From: Pseudonocardia sp. 73-21
GTDB lineage: Bacteria > Actinomycetota > Actinomycetes > Mycobacteriales > Pseudonocardiaceae
Length of the DNA: 53,198 nucleotides
NCBI RefSeq assembly: GCF_001899645.1
Contig: NZ_MKVV01000057.1
Coordinates: forward strand, 98,360-151,557
Direction of reading: 5' to 3'
Shown: in pieces, positions 7,922 to 15,743 of the stretch
Layout: each line of letters begins with the position of its first letter
How positions within the stretch are numbered: position 1 is the first letter of the stretch
The notes under the pieces: model-generated
What the model saw: only the letters and a program-made list of their open reading frames with translations
The model's database searches: none
What the model was told of the DNA's origin: nothing
Translations under genes and position numbers: made by a program

Positions 7922-9199
7922 TTGCGTGTCGTCAAGGAACCCGACGGGCCGGACCGCCCGGCCGAGCGCGATCCGGCTGTCGCGGCGACGGTCTCGGAGA
8001 TGCTCTCCCGCATCGAGCGCGACGGCATGGACGCGGTGCTGCGCTACGCCCGCGAGCTCGACGGGTTCACCGGCAGCGAGCTGCGGGTGCCCGACGCGGA
8101 GCTCGCGGCGGCCGGCGACGCCCTGCCCGAGGCGCTGCGGTCGGCGCTGCAGGCCGGGGCCGAGCGGACGCGTCGCTTCGCCGCGATGCAGCGCGCGCGG
8201 CTGCAGGACTTCGAGGAGGAGGTGCTGCCCGGCGTGGTCTGCGGGCAGAGGTTCGTCCCCGTCGAGAACGTGGGCGCGTACCTGCCCGCGGGCCGGTTCC
8301 CGCTGCTGGCCAGCGCGTTCATGACCGTCGGGGTGGCGGACGTCGCCGGGGTGGGCAACGTCGTCAGCGCCACCCCGCCGTCGCGCAACGGCCGGCCGCA
8401 CCCCGCGGTCCTGCACGCCGCCCACCTCTCCGGCGCCCGTTCGGTGTACGCCGTCGGCGGGGTGCAGGCGTTGGCCGCGATGGCCTTCGGGCTGCTCGAC
8501 GGGGTGCCGTCGGACATGATCGTCGGCGCTGGCAACGCCTACGTCGCGGAGGCGAAGCGGCAGCTCTTCGGCCGGGTCGGCATCGACGTGCTGGCCGGGC
8601 CGTCGGAGGTCGCGGTGATCGCCGACGACACCGCTGACGCCGCGATGGTGGCCTCGGATCTGCTGGCCCAGGCCGAGCACGGGCCGACCTCACCGGCCAG
8701 CCTGGCCACGACGTCGGAGCGGCTGGCCGACGAGGTGCCGCGCGAGATCGAGAAGCAGCTCGCGGGCCTCGCCACGGCCGAGATCGCCGGCGCGGCGTGG
8801 CGTGACCACGGCTCGGTGTACCTCACCGAGACGCGGGAGGAGGCGGCCCGGGTCATGAACCTGCTCGCCCCCGAGCACCTGGAGGTGATCGCCGAGGACC
8901 TGGACTGGTGGCTCGGCGAGCTGCGCAACTACGGCTCGCTGTTCCTGGGGCCGTGGTCGACGGTGGTCTACGCCGACAAGGGCATGTCCGGCACCAACCA
9001 CGTGCTGCCCACCGCCCGGGGGGCGCGCTACACCGGCGGGCTGTCGGTGGCGGGCTTCCTCAAGCAGCTGACCTACCAGCGGGCGACCAGGGACGCCACG
9101 GCCGCGCAGGCGCGGCCGACGGTGGCCGTGTCGGACTTCGAACGGCTGGTCGGGCACCGCGACAGTGCACAGCTGCGGTTGGACATCGTCGGCGGTTGA
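7922..9199 (+). CDS. Histidinol-dehydrogenase family enzyme of the sulfopropanediol dehydrogenase (HpsN) type
   Basis: NAD-dependent four-electron alcohol dehydrogenase fold (425 aa from TTG 7922). It has the HisD-family landmarks G-A-Y-L-P-A-G-R, V-G-A-G-N-A-Y-V-A-E-A-K, D-V-L-A-G-P-S-E, the zinc region A-Q-A-E-H-G and the catalytic A-P-E-H-L. The C-terminal W-W-L-G-E-L-R-N-Y-G-S-L-F-L-G resembles HpsN-type catabolic members more than biosynthetic HisD. No other his gene is near. An in-frame ATG at 7874 lies inside the operator and upstream of the predicted transcription start. TTG 7922 has AAGGAG at 7901-7906, so I prefer the TTG although the spacing is long. It is the first gene of the LacI regulon and likely oxidises a hydroxyl of the imported substrate. 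Confidence 0.82.
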   Translation: MRVVKEPDGPDRPAERDPAVAATVSEMLSRIERDGMDAVLRYARELDGFTGSELRVPDAELAAAGDALPEALRSALQAGAERTRRFAAMQRARLQDFEEEVLPGVVCGQRFVPVENVGAYLPAGRFPLLASAFMTVGVADVAGVGNVVSATPPSRNGRPHPAVLHAAHLSGARSVYAVGGVQALAAMAFGLLDGVPSDMIVGAGNAYVAEAKRQLFGRVGIDVLAGPSEVAVIADDTADAAMVASDLLAQAEHGPTSPASLATTSERLADEVPREIEKQLAGLATAEIAGAAWRDHGSVYLTETREEAARVMNLLAPEHLEVIAEDLDWWLGELRNYGSLFLGPWSTVVYADKGMSGTNHVLPTARGARYTGGLSVAGFLKQLTYQRATRDATAAQARPTVAVSDFERLVGHRDSAQLRLDIVGG

Positions 9200-9213
9200 G
9201 TGTTACCGGCAAG

Positions 9214-9227
9214 TGCATGCGTATGAA
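9214..9227. promoter_or_regulatory. LacI-family operator O2
   Basis: TGCATGCGTATGAA shares 12 of 14 positions with O1 and the same ATGCGTAT core (9217-9224). It sits 39 bases before the solute-binding-protein start, between the HpsN-like gene and the importer, and would give the transporter its own regulated start. Confidence 0.65.
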
Positions 9228-9265
9228 CACGTTGTGACGTCCCCACTGGAAGGACAGCTCCCACC

Positions 9266-10582
9266 ATGATCAGATCTCGGACCCGGCTGACGTGCCTGGC
9301 GGTGGTCGCCGTCGCGGCCTCGCTGGCCGTGTCGGCCTGCGGCGCAGGCTCGCGCACGGCTGCGGCGACCGCCGCGCAGGTCGACTGCCAGTTCACGGCC
9401 CCGGCCCAGCCGGTGAGCGTGAACGTGCTGGCGTACAACTCCTCCGCCGTCGACCCGTTCACCAACACCATGGTGAAGAGCTGCACCCGAGACGGCGTCA
9501 CCGTCAACCACGAGCCGATCGACTTCGCGGGTCAGGTGCAGAAGACCACCGCCACGCTGGCCGGGGCCACCGGCACCTACGACATCCTCGAGAACTACGG
9601 GTTCGTCGTGCCCACGCAGGCGGCCGCGGGCAAGCTGCGTCCCCTCGACGACCTCTTCGCGAAGTACACGGCGCAGTACGGGCTCGACCGGATCAGCCCC
9701 GAGATGCGCAAGGTGATGACCTACGACGGCAAGCTCTACGCGCTGCCGATGCAGGCGCAGATGTACGTCATGGCCTACCGCAAGGACGTGTTCGACCAGC
9801 TCGGCCTGAAGCCGCCGACCACGTTCGCGGAGATGCGCGACGCGGCCACCAAGATCCAGGCCGCCGGGCAGATCAAGTACCCGATCGCGCTGCCGCTGCT
9901 GGCCAGCTCCGACATCATCACCGCCTACGACTCGGCGATGGGCTCGCTCGGCGCCAACTTCGTCGACCCGGGCAGCAAGACGCCCAACTTCGACAAGCCG
10001 CAGGCCGCGCAGGCCTTCGAGGCGCTGCGCTCGCTCCTGCCGTTCATGGACCCGCAGGTGGCCACGTTCGACCAGCCGGCCGTGCAGCAGCAGATCTACA
10101 ACGGCGGCGCGGCGATGGCGATCATGTTCTCGGGCCGGATGAACGACCTGACCCAGGCGTCCAACAACCGGTTCGCCTCGCAGATGGCCTTCGCGGCGCC
10201 GCCGTCGGTGGCCGGGGGTGACATCCTCTACAACACCCTGTCGGTGGACGGCTGGTCGATCCCGGCCAACACCAAGGCCGATCCGGACATGCTGTTCAGC
10301 ATCATCGCCTCCTCGGTCGGCCCCGACTCGTCGAAGGCCTCCGTGCCGGCCGCCTTCCCGGCACGCCAGGGCGTGCTCACCGAATCCAGCAGCCCGTACG
10401 CGGCCGCCGCGCTCGCCTCGATCACGAAGGCGCCGCCCGCCGAGCCGTACCCGTGGACGTCGGTGATCAGCAACGAGATCCGCCCGGTCGTGGCCGACGT
10501 GATCCTCGGCAAGACCTCGATCCCGGACGGGCAGGCGAAGATGCAGCAGCTCGCCACGGCCGTCCTCAAGCAGTACCCGTGA
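9266..10582 (+). CDS. ABC importer solute-binding lipoprotein (family 1 sugar type)
   Basis: Captures the substrate outside the membrane and delivers it to the two permeases downstream. The 438-residue product starts with a signal peptide ending in V-S-A-C (Cys25), a lipobox, so it is a membrane-anchored lipoprotein. The periplasmic-binding fold of cluster D carbohydrate binders fits the length, the Y-D-I-L-E-N-Y and L-P-M-Q-A-Q-M-Y-V-M-A-Y-R-K-D-V-F blocks and the downstream permease type. GGAAGG lies just upstream of the ATG. The gene follows operator O2. Specificity cannot be read from sequence. Neighbouring enzymes suggest a polyol, sugar acid or sulfonated analogue. Confidence 0.88.
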   Translation: MIRSRTRLTCLAVVAVAASLAVSACGAGSRTAAATAAQVDCQFTAPAQPVSVNVLAYNSSAVDPFTNTMVKSCTRDGVTVNHEPIDFAGQVQKTTATLAGATGTYDILENYGFVVPTQAAAGKLRPLDDLFAKYTAQYGLDRISPEMRKVMTYDGKLYALPMQAQMYVMAYRKDVFDQLGLKPPTTFAEMRDAATKIQAAGQIKYPIALPLLASSDIITAYDSAMGSLGANFVDPGSKTPNFDKPQAAQAFEALRSLLPFMDPQVATFDQPAVQQQIYNGGAAMAIMFSGRMNDLTQASNNRFASQMAFAAPPSVAGGDILYNTLSVDGWSIPANTKADPDMLFSIIASSVGPDSSKASVPAAFPARQGVLTESSSPYAAAALASITKAPPAEPYPWTSVISNEIRPVVADVILGKTSIPDGQAKMQQLATAVLKQYP

Positions 10583-10642
10583 CCGAGGTGCCCCGGCGGC
10601 CGCCCGCGTGGCGGCCGCCGGGGCACAGGGGAGGTGTGTCCC

Positions 10643-11512
10643 GTGCGCAGACGTGAGTTCTTCGGCTTCGTAGCCCCGAGCGTCCTGGTGATGGCCGGGC
10701 TGCTGGTGCTGCCGCTCTACCAGACCATCGCGTGGAGCCTGCAGCGCGTGAACTACGGCGAGACCGGCACGTTCGTCGGGCTCGACAACTACACCCACGC
10801 GCTCACCGACCCGCGCTTCGGCCAGGCGGTCCTGTTCACGGTGGAGCTGACCCTGGTGGTCGTGGCCACCCTGATCGTGCTGGGCTACCTGCTGGCGACG
10901 CTGGTCAACGGCCTGGGCCGGAGCCGGCCGTTCGTCCTCGGCATCCTGCTCGTGTCCTACGTGATCCCGCAGGTCGTCGGCGGGGCGATGTTCTCCTGGC
11001 TGTTCAACTCCAACTTCGGCGGTGTGCTCAACTTCCTGCTGTCGACGCTCCTGGGGCAGGACATCCTCTGGTTCGCCTCGACGTGGCCGAACCGGATCAT
11101 GGTCGCGCTGAACACGGTGTGGTCGATGCTCCCGTTCGCGATGCTGGTGATCCTCGCCGGGCTGCAGTCGGTGCCCGAGGAGGTCGTCGAGGCCGCGCAG
11201 ATCGACGGCGCGCCCACCTGGCGCCTGCACTGGAACGTCATCATCCCCACGGTGCGGGGCACGCTCGGCTTCGTCGCCATCATCTCGATCATGGACGTGC
11301 TGCGCGCCTTCGACCAGCTCATCGCGCTGTCGCCGCAGGCGGTGCAGCTCGGCAACGAGTCGGTGATGCTCTACGTCTTCAACGTCGCCTTCCAGGACGG
11401 CGGCCAGCAGCTCGGCCTCGGCAGCGCCGTGAACGTGCTGCTCATCGCGCTGATCTGCCTGATGCTCTACCCCTTCATCCGCGGCATCGCCCGGGAGGCC
11501 CGGCACGCATGA
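10643..11512 (+). CDS. ABC transporter permease, MalF/UgpA type
   Basis: Membrane subunit of a carbohydrate-type importer (289 aa, six predicted helices). The EAA loop that docks the ATPase is E-A-A-Q-I-D-G-A-P-T-W-R-L-H-W-N-V-I-I-P (about 191-210). GTG 10643 is chosen because GGGGAGG at 10628-10634 sits eight bases before it. The upstream GTG at 10634 would overlap that ribosome site. The stop overlaps the next gene's start (ATGA). No ATP-binding subunit is present in the locus, so a shared MsiK/MsmK-type ATPase elsewhere is expected, as in many actinomycete sugar importers. Confidence 0.9.
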   Translation: MRRREFFGFVAPSVLVMAGLLVLPLYQTIAWSLQRVNYGETGTFVGLDNYTHALTDPRFGQAVLFTVELTLVVVATLIVLGYLLATLVNGLGRSRPFVLGILLVSYVIPQVVGGAMFSWLFNSNFGGVLNFLLSTLLGQDILWFASTWPNRIMVALNTVWSMLPFAMLVILAGLQSVPEEVVEAAQIDGAPTWRLHWNVIIPTVRGTLGFVAIISIMDVLRAFDQLIALSPQAVQLGNESVMLYVFNVAFQDGGQQLGLGSAVNVLLIALICLMLYPFIRGIAREARHA

Positions 11513-12390
11513 CGACGACAACCGAACGCACGCGAGCCGTGGCCGACGTCGTGCCGGCGCCGCCGCGGAAGCGCTGGTCGGCCCGGCGCTACCTCGTCGG
11601 CGGCATCCTCGTCCTGACCTGCTGGGCGATGCTCAGTCCGGTGATATGGACGGCCATGTCGGTCACGAAGCCGACCGACGTGGCCTTCCTGAACCCGCCG
11701 GTGTTCTTCTACCAGCCCTCGCTGCAGTCCTTCGTGGACCTCTGGCAGACCACGCAGTTCTACCAGTACCTGATCAACACGCTCGTCGTCGCCGTGATCA
11801 GCACGGTGGTCGCGCTGCTCATCGGGCTGCCGGCGGCGTACGCGCTCGCCCGCATGCCGGGGTGGATCTCCGCCGTGCTGCTCATCGCCGCGCTGATCTT
11901 CCGGGCGCTGCCGCGCTTCGCCGTCGTCCTGCCGATGTACGACCTGTCGCGGGCGTTGGGCATCTACGACACGACGTTCGCCGTGGCGGCGGCGCTGGTG
12001 GCGATCAACCAGCCGTTCTCGATCTGGTTGCTGCGCAACTTCTTCGCCGAGATCCCGAAGGAGGTGGACGAGGCCGCCATGATGGACGGCTGCAACCGCG
12101 TCCAGACGCTGGTGCGGGTGATCATCCCGCTGATGGGCCCGGGCATCCTGACCGCGGGGATCTTCATGTTCCTGTTCGCGTTCCAGGAGTACCTGACCGC
12201 CACCATCCTCACCGACATCAACGCCCGCACCGTGCCCGTGTTCATCGCGACGCAGCTCGGCCAGACGCTCCCGATGCTGCAGCAGGCGGGTGCCGCGGCG
12301 ATGCTGCTGACGCTGCCGGTGATCGCGTTCGCGTTCATCGCCCAGCGCTACCTCGTGGCCGGGCTGAACGCGGGCTCGGTCAAGGGGTGA
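11509..12390 (+). CDS. ABC transporter permease, MalG/UgpE type
   Basis: Second membrane subunit of the importer (293 aa). The N-terminus is a cytoplasmic Thr/Arg-rich lead, followed by six hydrophobic helices. The EAA loop reads D-E-A-A-M-M-D-G-C-N-R-V-Q-T-L-V-R-V-I-I (about 190-210). ATG 11509 overlaps the upstream stop by four bases and the gene's own stop overlaps the following hydrolase (GTGA), so translation of the three is coupled. Confidence 0.9.
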   Translation: MTTTTERTRAVADVVPAPPRKRWSARRYLVGGILVLTCWAMLSPVIWTAMSVTKPTDVAFLNPPVFFYQPSLQSFVDLWQTTQFYQYLINTLVVAVISTVVALLIGLPAAYALARMPGWISAVLLIAALIFRALPRFAVVLPMYDLSRALGIYDTTFAVAAALVAINQPFSIWLLRNFFAEIPKEVDEAAMMDGCNRVQTLVRVIIPLMGPGILTAGIFMFLFAFQEYLTATILTDINARTVPVFIATQLGQTLPMLQQAGAAAMLLTLPVIAFAFIAQRYLVAGLNAGSVKG

Positions 12391-13085
12391 ACCCGCCGCT
12401 CGTCCTGCTGCCGGGCTCGGGCTGCTCGCCCGACCTGTGGTCGGGGCTCGGGCTCGGCGAGCAGGTCGTGCACGGCGCGCTCGACGCCCCGACGCTCGAC
12501 GGCTGCGTGGAACGGCTGCTCGGCGCGCTCCCGCCGCGCTTCAAGCTCGCCGGGCTCTCGCTCGGCGGGATCGTCGCGATGGCGCTCGTGCGCCGGGCAC
12601 CGGAACGGGTGGCGGCTCTCGGTCTCCTGGCCACCAACGCCCGCCCGCCCACGGACGCCCAACACGCGGCCTGGGCCCGGCAGCGGGAGGCGCTGGCCGC
12701 CGGCCGGACCGCCCGGGACCTGCAGTGCGACCTGCTCCCGGCCCTCACCGCCCGCCGCACCCCCGAGCAGGACGAGCGCGTGCTCGCGATGGCCGACGCC
12801 GTCGGCGGACGCATCTGGGACGCCCAGTTGCGGCTGCAGGCCACCCGCGTCGACGAACGCCCCGGCCTGCGGGACGTCCGGGTGCCGACGCTCGTGCTGG
12901 CGGGGGAGCACGACACGGTCTGCCCGGTCGCGAACCACGTCGAGATCGCCGCGGCCGTGCCCGGGGCGGAGCTGCACGTGCTCCCCGGGGCCGGCCACCT
13001 GCTGCCGCTGGACGCTCCGGACGCGATCGGGGCCTTCCTTCAGGATCTGCGGGGGAGCTCCCGGAACGCCGTCATCATCACCTGA
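12387..13085 (+). CDS. Alpha/beta hydrolase
   Basis: A 232-residue hydrolase with the nucleophile elbow G-L-S-L-G-G (serine about 57), an acidic residue in G-E-H-D-T-V and the catalytic histidine in G-A-G-H-L-L-P-L. It resembles small lactonase/esterase members such as enol-lactonases. GTG 12387 overlaps the permease stop, placing it in the importer operon, so it probably acts on the imported compound or an early lactone/ester intermediate. The 3' end overlaps the convergent aldolase by 46 bases (13040-13085). Confidence 0.85.
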   Translation: MNPPLVLLPGSGCSPDLWSGLGLGEQVVHGALDAPTLDGCVERLLGALPPRFKLAGLSLGGIVAMALVRRAPERVAALGLLATNARPPTDAQHAAWARQREALAAGRTARDLQCDLLPALTARRTPEQDERVLAMADAVGGRIWDAQLRLQATRVDERPGLRDVRVPTLVLAGEHDTVCPVANHVEIAAAVPGAELHVLPGAGHLLPLDAPDAIGAFLQDLRGSSRNAVIIT

Positions 13086-13771
13086 GCCACGTTGTAGACC
13101 ACGATCTGCGCCCCGTCCGCGAACGCCGTCTCGGCCTCGGCGGCGCTCCCGGCCAGGTCGGCTCGCACCGAGCCGGCCACCGCGGGGTCGCGCCGGACCC
13201 GGGCCAGCAGCTCCGGCACGGTCGGGTCGGCCGGTGTGCGGACCGCGCCGAGGTCGGCGGTGCCGACGAGCCAGCCGTCCACGCCGTCGACGGCGACGAT
13301 CCCGCCCGCCCTCGCGACGGCTCCCGGTGACTCCAGCATGACCAGCAGGAACGTCGCCGCGTCGGTGTGGGCGCGGTGCTCGGCGGCGCTGCGAGTGCCG
13401 AACCGGCCCGCCCGGGGGTAGGTCGCGAAACCCCGGTCGCCGCGTGGGGGATAGCGCACGGCCCGGACCAGCGCCTCCGCCTCCGCGGCCGTCTCCACGT
13501 GCGGGGCGACGATGCCGTGCGCGCCCTGGTCCAGCGCCCGCTGCGCCAGGCGGTGCTCGCCCTCGCCGATCCGCACCAGCACGGGCACGCCGTGGGTGTC
13601 GGCCAGCGCGATGTGGCGGCGCAGCTCGATGACGTCGGCGGGGCCGTGCTCGCAGTCGACCAGCAGCATGTCCAGGCCGGCGACCGCCAGCATCTCGACG
13701 ACATCCTCGGCCGGCATCCGGACCAGGCCGCAGGTCAGCCGCTCGCCCGCGGCCAGGCGCGCCCGGATCAC
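13040..13771 (-). CDS. HpcH/HpaI-type class II aldolase (citrate lyase beta-like fold)
   Basis: Metal-dependent aldolase of the HpcH/HpaI family (243 aa), which cleaves hydroxy-keto acids to pyruvate or a related keto acid plus an aldehyde. Seen in the sequence: L-L-V-D-C-E-H-G-P with the catalytic His/metal region, R-I-G-E-G arginine loop, G-I-V-A-P-H-V-E and the second acidic ligand region V-M-L-E-S-P-G. The GTG start overlaps the stop of the upstream SDR by four bases (GTGA), so the two are co-translated from the 14.6-kb divergent promoter. Probably the carbon-carbon cleavage step of the LacI-regulated pathway. Confidence 0.87.
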   Translation of the reverse strand: MIRARLAAGERLTCGLVRMPAEDVVEMLAVAGLDMLLVDCEHGPADVIELRRHIALADTHGVPVLVRIGEGEHRLAQRALDQGAHGIVAPHVETAAEAEALVRAVRYPPRGDRGFATYPRAGRFGTRSAAEHRAHTDAATFLLVMLESPGAVARAGGIVAVDGVDGWLVGTADLGAVRTPADPTVPELLARVRRDPAVAGSVRADLAGSAAEAETAFADGAQIVVYNVAQVMMTAFRELPRRS

Positions 13772-14526
13772 GCGATCATCCCGGCGGACAGGTCGATGTC
13801 GGCGCCGGTCATGCCGGTCATCTCGAGCATGGCGACGGCGGCGCGGCCGACCTCGTCCGGGGTGACCATGCGGCCCAGGGCCGCCCGGTCGACGAACGCG
13901 GCGCGGGCGTCGTCCACCGTGCTGCCGGTGCGCTCGGCCTCGAGCCGGAAGTTGCGGTCCATCCGGTCGCCGGCGACGGGGCCCGGCGACAGGGCGTTGA
14001 CCCGCACGCCGTACGGGCCCACCTCGAACGCGAGCGTGGAGGTGAGGCCGAGCACCGCGGTCTTGGATGCGGTGTAGGGCGCCCGCCGGGCGAGCGGCCG
14101 CTTGCCCGACACCGAGGCCACGTTGATCACGTCGCCGTCACCCCGGGCGATCATCGGCGGCAGGAACTCCCGGCACACGAGGTACACGCCGCGCACGTTG
14201 ACGGCGAAGACCTCGTCCCACTCGTCGGGCGCGATCTCGACCAGCGGTGCGACCGGCCCGGCGATCCCCGCGTTGTTGACGACGATCGAGATCTCCTCCC
14301 CGGCCAGCTCGGCACCCAGTGCGGTGACGGACCCGGCGTCGGCGACGTCGCAGACGGCGGCCCGGGCGCCGGGTCCGAGGTCCGCCGCGGTCCGCCGGAG
14401 CGGGTCCTCCCGGCGGCCCGCCAGCACCACGCGTGCACCGGCCGCGACGAGCCGCCCGGCGATCGCGGCGCCGAGCCCGTTGCCGCCACCCGTCACGAGA
14501 GCCGTCCGGCCCTTGACGGCGCTCAC
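13768..14526 (-). CDS. Short-chain dehydrogenase/reductase
   Basis: Classical SDR (252 aa from GTG 14526): T-G-G-G-N-G-L-G cofactor loop, N-N-A-G, and the catalytic S-V-S-G...Y-T-A-S-K. Oxidises or reduces a hydroxyl group with NAD(P). The frame stays open to 14649, but the extension is poorly conserved in character and would run through operator O3 and the promoter, so the shorter start is used. A 15-codon leader ORF with a strong ribosome site ends on the start codon (GTGA). It heads the two-gene SDR-aldolase operon, divergent from lacI. Confidence 0.88.
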   Translation of the reverse strand: MSAVKGRTALVTGGGNGLGAAIAGRLVAAGARVVLAGRREDPLRRTAADLGPGARAAVCDVADAGSVTALGAELAGEEISIVVNNAGIAGPVAPLVEIAPDEWDEVFAVNVRGVYLVCREFLPPMIARGDGDVINVASVSGKRPLARRAPYTASKTAVLGLTSTLAFEVGPYGVRVNALSPGPVAGDRMDRNFRLEAERTGSTVDDARAAFVDRAALGRMVTPDEVGRAAVAMLEMTGMTGADIDLSAGMIA

Positions 14527-14570
14527 CCCAGGGCCTGAGGTGGTCCGTGGGGGTCCGGTTCCCGGTTCAT
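14523..14570 (-). CDS. Possible 15-codon leader peptide coupled to the SDR
   Basis: ATG at 14570 is preceded by a perfect AGGAGG (complement of 14575-14580) and is followed by 15 codons with TGA at 14525-14523, overlapping the SDR start as GTGA. The SDR itself has only a weak ribosome site, so ribosomes may load on this small ORF and re-initiate. Purely sequence-based; it could be chance. Confidence 0.35.
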   Translation of the reverse strand: MNREPDPHGPPQALG

Positions 14571-14600
14571 GGGGCCTCCTCGTGGCGGGGTACCGATGTA

Positions 14601-14614
14601 ACATACGTATGCGC
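14601..14614. promoter_or_regulatory. LacI-family operator O3 in a divergent promoter
   Basis: ACATACGTATGCGC, centred on the perfect 10-base palindrome CATACGTATG (14602-14611), a close variant of the other operators. On the minus strand TTGACT (14625-14620) and TTACAT (14601-14596) flank it with 18 bases between, serving the SDR. On the plus strand TATAGT (14617-14622) could be the lacI -10. One repressor site would control both, including autoregulation. Confidence 0.65.
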
Positions 14615-14666
14615 CTTATAGTCAAGGTCGACGGGGTGGCGCTGGTCAAGCGAGGAGGCGCACGGC

Positions 14667-15662
14667 ATGGTCACCAGTCGGGACGTGGCGAGGCTCGCCG
14701 GGGTCTCCCAGCCGACGGTGTCCCGTGCGCTGAGCGACCATCCGCGCGTGTCGGAGGCCACCAAGGCGCGCGTCCGGGAGGCGGCGAAGGCGCTGGGCTA
14801 CGCCCCGAACGCGATCGGCCGGGCCCTGTCCACGGGCCGCTCGACGCGGATCGGGCTCGTCGTCACGGATCTGGAGAACCAGTTCTACACGCACCTGGTG
14901 GCGCCGCTGCACCGTGAGCTGGAGGAGCTGGGCCACGAGCTGGTGCTGATCACGGAGTCGGCGTCGAGCGCGTCGCTGGCCGAACGGGTGGCGGCGTACG
15001 GCCTGGCCGCCGTGGTCCTGTCCACCACCACCACCGACTCGATCCAGCCCGCGCGGCTGCGCGACCGCGGGGTCCCGTTCGTCTACCTGAACCGCACGGC
15101 GGCCAGCATCGACGCCGACTCGGTCACCGTCGATCCGGAGCCGGGCCTGCGGGCGCTGCTGGAGGACGCGATCGCCCGCGGCCACCGGCGCTTCGGCGCG
15201 GTGTTCGGCCCGCGCAACACGAGCACCGGCGAGCTGCGGGAACAGGTCGCGCGCACGGTCCTCGACGAGCACGGTCTGCAGCTCGCGCACCGCGACGTGC
15301 TCCACGGCCCCTTCGACTTCGCCACCGGGCACGCCGGCATGACCACGCTGCTCGACGGCGGTGACCCGCCCACGCTGGTGCTCTTCGGCAACGACGTGGT
15401 GGCGCTGGGCGGGCTGAACGCGGCCGTCGAACGGGGGGTGGCGGTTCCCGGGGTCGTGTCGGTGGCCGGATTCGACGACCTGCCGACGTCCGGATGGGCC
15501 CTGGTCCGGCTCTCCACCGTCGCCTACGACCTCGACGCCGTCGCCCGGGAGGCCGCCCGGCTGGTCGTCGCCCGGCTCGAGGAGCCGGGCTCGGAGTTCC
15601 GGCACGTCGTGCACCCCACGCGCTACGTGGCGCGGGCCACGATCGGCCCCCCGCGCTCCTGA
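14667..15662 (+). CDS. LacI-family transcriptional repressor of the surrounding locus
   Basis: A 331-residue regulator with the N-terminal helix-turn-helix and hinge (S-R-D-V-A-R-L-A-G-V-S-Q-P-T-V-S-R-A-L at ~4-22, then Y-A-P-N-A-I-G-R-A-L) and a periplasmic-binding-protein-like effector domain (I-G-L-V-V-T-D onward). It sits at the centre of the locus, and four palindromes of the LacI type lie at the promoters of the HpsN-like gene, the importer, the SDR/lacI pair and the NTF2-like gene. The ligand is presumably the imported compound or a product of it. Confidence 0.9.
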   Translation: MVTSRDVARLAGVSQPTVSRALSDHPRVSEATKARVREAAKALGYAPNAIGRALSTGRSTRIGLVVTDLENQFYTHLVAPLHRELEELGHELVLITESASSASLAERVAAYGLAAVVLSTTTTDSIQPARLRDRGVPFVYLNRTAASIDADSVTVDPEPGLRALLEDAIARGHRRFGAVFGPRNTSTGELREQVARTVLDEHGLQLAHRDVLHGPFDFATGHAGMTTLLDGGDPPTLVLFGNDVVALGGLNAAVERGVAVPGVVSVAGFDDLPTSGWALVRLSTVAYDLDAVAREAARLVVARLEEPGSEFRHVVHPTRYVARATIGPPRS

Positions 15663-15678
15663 ATCGCGTCCGACGCCC

Positions 15679-15708
15679 TTGTCCTCGGGTTGTGCATACG
15701 CATACAGT
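15679..15708 (+). promoter_or_regulatory. Predicted promoter of the NTF2-bicupin-nitrilase operon
   Basis: TTGTCC (15679-15684), 18-base spacer, TACAGT (15703-15708). The -10 lies within the right edge of operator O4. Confidence 0.45.
15693..15706. promoter_or_regulatory. LacI-family operator O4
   Basis: TGCATACGCATACA is the exact reverse complement of O1 at 7871-7884, 7.8 kb away. Exact recurrence of a 14-mer at two promoters of the same locus, flanking a LacI gene, is strong evidence for a shared operator. Confidence 0.78.
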
Positions 15709-15743
15709 GGCTGGCGTACACAGCGGACACTGAGAGGACGGAC

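Noticed and set aside
7922..9199. Biosynthetic histidinol dehydrogenase (hisD)
   Set aside because: No other his genes, located under a LacI operator with an importer, and C-terminal features of the HpsN branch.
9203..11521. A 772-codon minus-strand frame opposite the importer
   Set aside because: Low-complexity Asp/Arg/His-rich translation covering well-defined ABC transporter genes on the plus strand.
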